Assembly (NCBI GenBank): GCA_965249035.1
Contig: CBDFKV010000006.1
Coordinates: 186,001 to 250,000 of the forward strand
Source of the DNA: CBDFKV01 sp965249035
GTDB taxonomy: Bacteria; Pseudomonadota; Gammaproteobacteria; Arenicellales; Poriferihabitantaceae
Direction of reading: 5' to 3'
DNA length: 64,000 bases
The position numbers were made by a program, and so were the translations under genes. Under the pieces are notes generated by a model that was not told the DNA's origin, searched no databases, and saw only the letters and a program-made list of their open reading frames with translations. Of this stretch, positions 61,621 to 64,000 are shown in pieces (positions within the stretch are counted from its first letter, which is position 1; every line of letters begins with the position of its first letter).

Positions 61621-62631
61621 ATGCGGAGAGACTCACATCACAGCCTTGACCCATCTAGTCCCAAGCATTATGGCTTTCTAATTGTGCCGGATTTCCCGCT
61701 GGTCCCCTATTCCACTGCGATCGAAACCTTGCGCATGGCGAACCGTCTGCAACACGAAAACCTATACACATGGGAGACAGTTACTATAGATGGTGTGCCC
61801 TTATCCGCGAGCAGTGGCCTGGAGGTCATGCCAAAGCGTGCAGCAACCAGCACAACATCTTTTGCAGCTATGTTCGTATGCGGTGGACCTAAAATCCGCA
61901 ATGCTTGGTCCCCTGCGCTAGGGAGCTGGCTTAGGGTTCTGGCGAACAAGGGCGTCCCATTAGGTGCAATGAGTACCGGGTCTTATCTGCTGGCCAAATC
62001 CGGCTTACTGGATGGTTATCGATGTGCTATTCACTGGGACAGACTTGCTAGCACACGTGAAGAGTTTCCCAAAGCATCGTTCAGCAACTCAATATACGAA
62101 ATTGACCGGGACCGCTATACCTGCGCGGGAGGAATTACCGCCATTGATATGATGCTACATTTAATTATGCTTGTGCACGGCAAAGAACTGAGCCAGGCAA
62201 TCAGCGATCAATTGGTGCTTGATCGTATGCGTTGTACATTAGATCAACAGCGTATCCCCCTGCACCACGAAATAGGAACCTCTCAGCCTAAATTGACTGA
62301 AGTGGCAACGCTCATGGCCGCAAATCTGGAAGAACCTCTGAGTATTGACGAACTAGCAGATTACGTGGATATCTCCCGCCGGCAATTAGAAAGATTATTT
62401 CGAAGTCATCTGAATCATACGCCCACTCGATATTATGTTGGCTTACGCCTAAAGGCCGCACGCAGACTATTGCTGCAGACCGAAAAATCGATTACTGAAA
62501 TTTCAATCTTCTGTGGGTTTTCTTCGGTCGGGCATTTTAGTAAGTCTTATCGGGATGAGTTTGGTTTAGCACCGAGTTCTGATCGCAAAAGATTGCTGAC
62601 GCTGGACCAACTGGGCACTACGCAAACTTGA
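61621..62631 (+). CDS. GlxA-family AraC-type regulator, second copy
   Basis: This 336-residue protein has the same layout as the CdhR-like regulator at 17744. A DJ-1/PfpI-like domain (LGAMSTGSYLLAKSGLLDGY, CAGGITAIDMMLHL) precedes an AraC double helix-turn-helix (LADYVDISRRQLERLFRSHLN and ISIFCGFSSVGHFSKSYRDEFG). It is divergent from the sugar operon and also convergent with the aldehyde dehydrogenase, so its target is open. Betaine or arginine-type metabolites are common signals for this family. Confidence 0.85.
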   Translation: MRRDSHHSLDPSSPKHYGFLIVPDFPLVPYSTAIETLRMANRLQHENLYTWETVTIDGVPLSASSGLEVMPKRAATSTTSFAAMFVCGGPKIRNAWSPALGSWLRVLANKGVPLGAMSTGSYLLAKSGLLDGYRCAIHWDRLASTREEFPKASFSNSIYEIDRDRYTCAGGITAIDMMLHLIMLVHGKELSQAISDQLVLDRMRCTLDQQRIPLHHEIGTSQPKLTEVATLMAANLEEPLSIDELADYVDISRRQLERLFRSHLNHTPTRYYVGLRLKAARRLLLQTEKSITEISIFCGFSSVGHFSKSYRDEFGLAPSSDRKRLLTLDQLGTTQT

Positions 62632-62784
62632 GTCTTGCTTGGTTTTCCGCAGGGTTCCAGACCATTCGATGGGGCAATAGCGCATCCATCGCCAACTGCT
62701 TATACTCTACTGAATGGGTGTGACTATTTAGGTCTCGAATGCACAAAAATACATCTAATTCGTGGGTGTCCATCTACTACAGTT

Positions 62785-64000
62785 TTATCCAGAACTAGTA
62801 TCCTTGGCAATACGAATCGCAATATTCTTGGTGCTCACATAATTGTATATTGCCTCTTGGCCTTTTTCACGTCCAAAGCCAGATAGCTTAAGCCCACCAA
62901 AAGGGGTTTCTATCCCACCCGCATACCATTCATTGACAAATATTTGACCCGCTTTTAGGGCACGTGATGCACGTAAAGCACGACTTATATCTTGGGTGAA
63001 TACACCTGCAACCAAGCCATAATCGGTGCTATTCGCTAATGCCCAAGCTTCCTCTTCAGTATCGAAAGAACTAATCGCCAACACTGGACCGAAAATTTCG
63101 TCTCTAAATAAAGCAGTCTCCGGCTCTACATCGGCAAATACTGTAGGCTCCACATAGTAACCCGCAAAACTATCGCAAGCCTTACCCCCTGTCAGGCACC
63201 GCGCGCCCTGTTGATTCGCGGTATCGCAATGAGCTAAAACCTGCTGTCGTTGCTCCTCAGAAATAATTGGCATCATGTCTGCATCATCCATGGGGCCTAT
63301 TTTTAAACCATTAGCTAAATCTACAGCTTCATCGAGTACTTGTTGATACACCTCTTTGTGCACTAATAAGCGTGACATCGCCGAGCAAACTTGCCCGGCG
63401 TTGTAGAAAATCCCCGATTTAATGCTGCTTGCTAATTGCGCTGAATCATAATCTGGAAAAACGACAGCTGCTGATTTCCCACCTAACTCCATAACACAAG
63501 GTATCGCCCGATCTACCGCTGCATGCATGATAGCTTGCCCTGTTGCAACAGAGCCTGTAAATACAATCTGATTTATATCAGGGTGAGAGACTAGCGCCGC
63601 ACCTGTTTCTGGCCCAGGACCACTCAAAATGCTTAGAGCGCCATTAGGTAAGCCAGCATCTTGACAGGCGGAGGCGAGCAAAGTGATAGCGAGCGGACTA
63701 TTCTCCGGTGATTTGACGATGACCGCATTACCTGCAGCCAAAGCAGGTGCTAAAGAACGAGCGCAGATATCAACTGGGAAATTCCAGGGAATAATTTGTA
63801 CGGAGATACCCAGTGGCTCATAGTAAGTAAAATCAACATAATCTATTCCCAGCGGAATCGATTTACCTTCTATCTTGTCAGCGAGGCCAGCATAGTAGTC
63901 AAAGTAACGTGCCGCAGTAATAAACTCCTCTTGAGCATCGGCCTGAAATTTACCATTTTCACGCATTAGCAATTGTGAACCCGGCTCAATCAAGTCTCGG
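62785..64000 (-). CDS. aldehyde dehydrogenase, cut by the window edge
   Basis: The C-terminal 405 or so residues of an NAD(P)+ aldehyde dehydrogenase are seen. They include IIPWNFPVDICARSLAPALAAG, VMELGGKSAA, the catalytic cysteine in NAGQVCSAMSR, EIFGPVLAIS and FGGLKLSGFGREKG. The reading frame continues past base 64000, so roughly 80 N-terminal residues lie outside. It resembles betaine-aldehyde or aminoaldehyde dehydrogenases. The neighbouring GlxA regulator may control it. Confidence 0.88.
   Translation of the reverse strand, partial: RDLIEPGSQLLMRENGKFQADAQEEFITAARYFDYYAGLADKIEGKSIPLGIDYVDFTYYEPLGISVQIIPWNFPVDICARSLAPALAAGNAVIVKSPENSPLAITLLASACQDAGLPNGALSILSGPGPETGAALVSHPDINQIVFTGSVATGQAIMHAAVDRAIPCVMELGGKSAAVVFPDYDSAQLASSIKSGIFYNAGQVCSAMSRLLVHKEVYQQVLDEAVDLANGLKIGPMDDADMMPIISEEQRQQVLAHCDTANQQGARCLTGGKACDSFAGYYVEPTVFADVEPETALFRDEIFGPVLAISSFDTEEEAWALANSTDYGLVAGVFTQDISRALRASRALKAGQIFVNEWYAGGIETPFGGLKLSGFGREKGQEAIYNYVSTKNIAIRIAKDTSSG

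Overview
The window looks like the chromosome of a marine gammaproteobacterium. Support for this comes from an Hda-type DnaA regulator next to a CDP-alcohol phosphatidyltransferase, a Kbp/LysM protein, a TerC exporter, a BepA-like M48 lipoprotein, and a long run of osmolyte-catabolism genes that includes a DMSP lyase (DddP). Taxonomy is inferred from gene content only. No rRNA gene, intact tRNA gene or CRISPR array was seen.

Layout. 1-8.4 kb is housekeeping and envelope: an AI-2E transporter fragment, TerC, Kbp, Hda, a PgsA-like enzyme, a three-gene lipoprotein/M48 protease operon, and an OmpA-family protein paired with a repeat-containing HhH membrane protein. 9-20.5 kb is a carnitine/gamma-butyrobetaine operon (BKACE cleavage enzyme, carnitine dehydrogenase fused to a thioesterase, acyl-CoA dehydrogenase, ADP-forming CoA ligase, CaiD). 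It is divergent from a CdhR/GlxA-type regulator and is followed by choline-sulfatase betC. 20.5-26 kb is a Tat-exported family-5 solute-binding protein with its ABC transporter. 26.2-33.8 kb is a GntR-controlled operon of DapA-like lyase, aldehyde dehydrogenase, MttB-family methyltransferase, FAD amine oxidase and MFS permease. 34-36.2 kb holds a PhyH dioxygenase, an HD-type diiron oxygenase candidate and an N-truncated SDR. 36.2-46.9 kb holds two divergent operons, mttB-xre-dao-dmgdh-dddP and desaturase-phnD-like-dddP-like, the last gene broken by a one-base frameshift. 47-49 kb encodes an M19 dipeptidase-like protein and a PhzF-like protein.

From about 49 kb the DNA becomes mosaic. There is a degenerate 3' half of a tRNA-Leu(UAA), an IS1595-family transposase, and then what I read as two consecutive integron gene cassettes. 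Cassette 1 carries a HEPN-motif gene split by an IS256-family element. Cassette 2 carries an 867-residue RloC/PrrC-like ATPase with a zinc hook. Each cassette ends in an attC-like imperfect palindrome, and in each the R'' box is the exact complement of that cassette's own first bases. Two weaker attC-like sites follow, each bounding a single oxidoreductase gene. The right end holds an FGGY-kinase/SDR/FAD-oxidase sugar operon, an IS3 orfA remnant, a second GlxA-type regulator and a truncated aldehyde dehydrogenase.

Working together, the 9-46 kb genes look like a quaternary-amine and sulfonium osmolyte catabolic island. Gamma-butyrobetaine and carnitine would go to glycine betaine, choline sulfate to choline, DMSP to DMS and acrylate, and betaine-type compounds to demethylated amines through MttB-family proteins and the dimethylglycine-dehydrogenase-like flavoprotein. 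The most novel points are the cassette-borne candidate defence genes, and two MttB-family proteins wired to flavin oxidases with no corrinoid protein in view.
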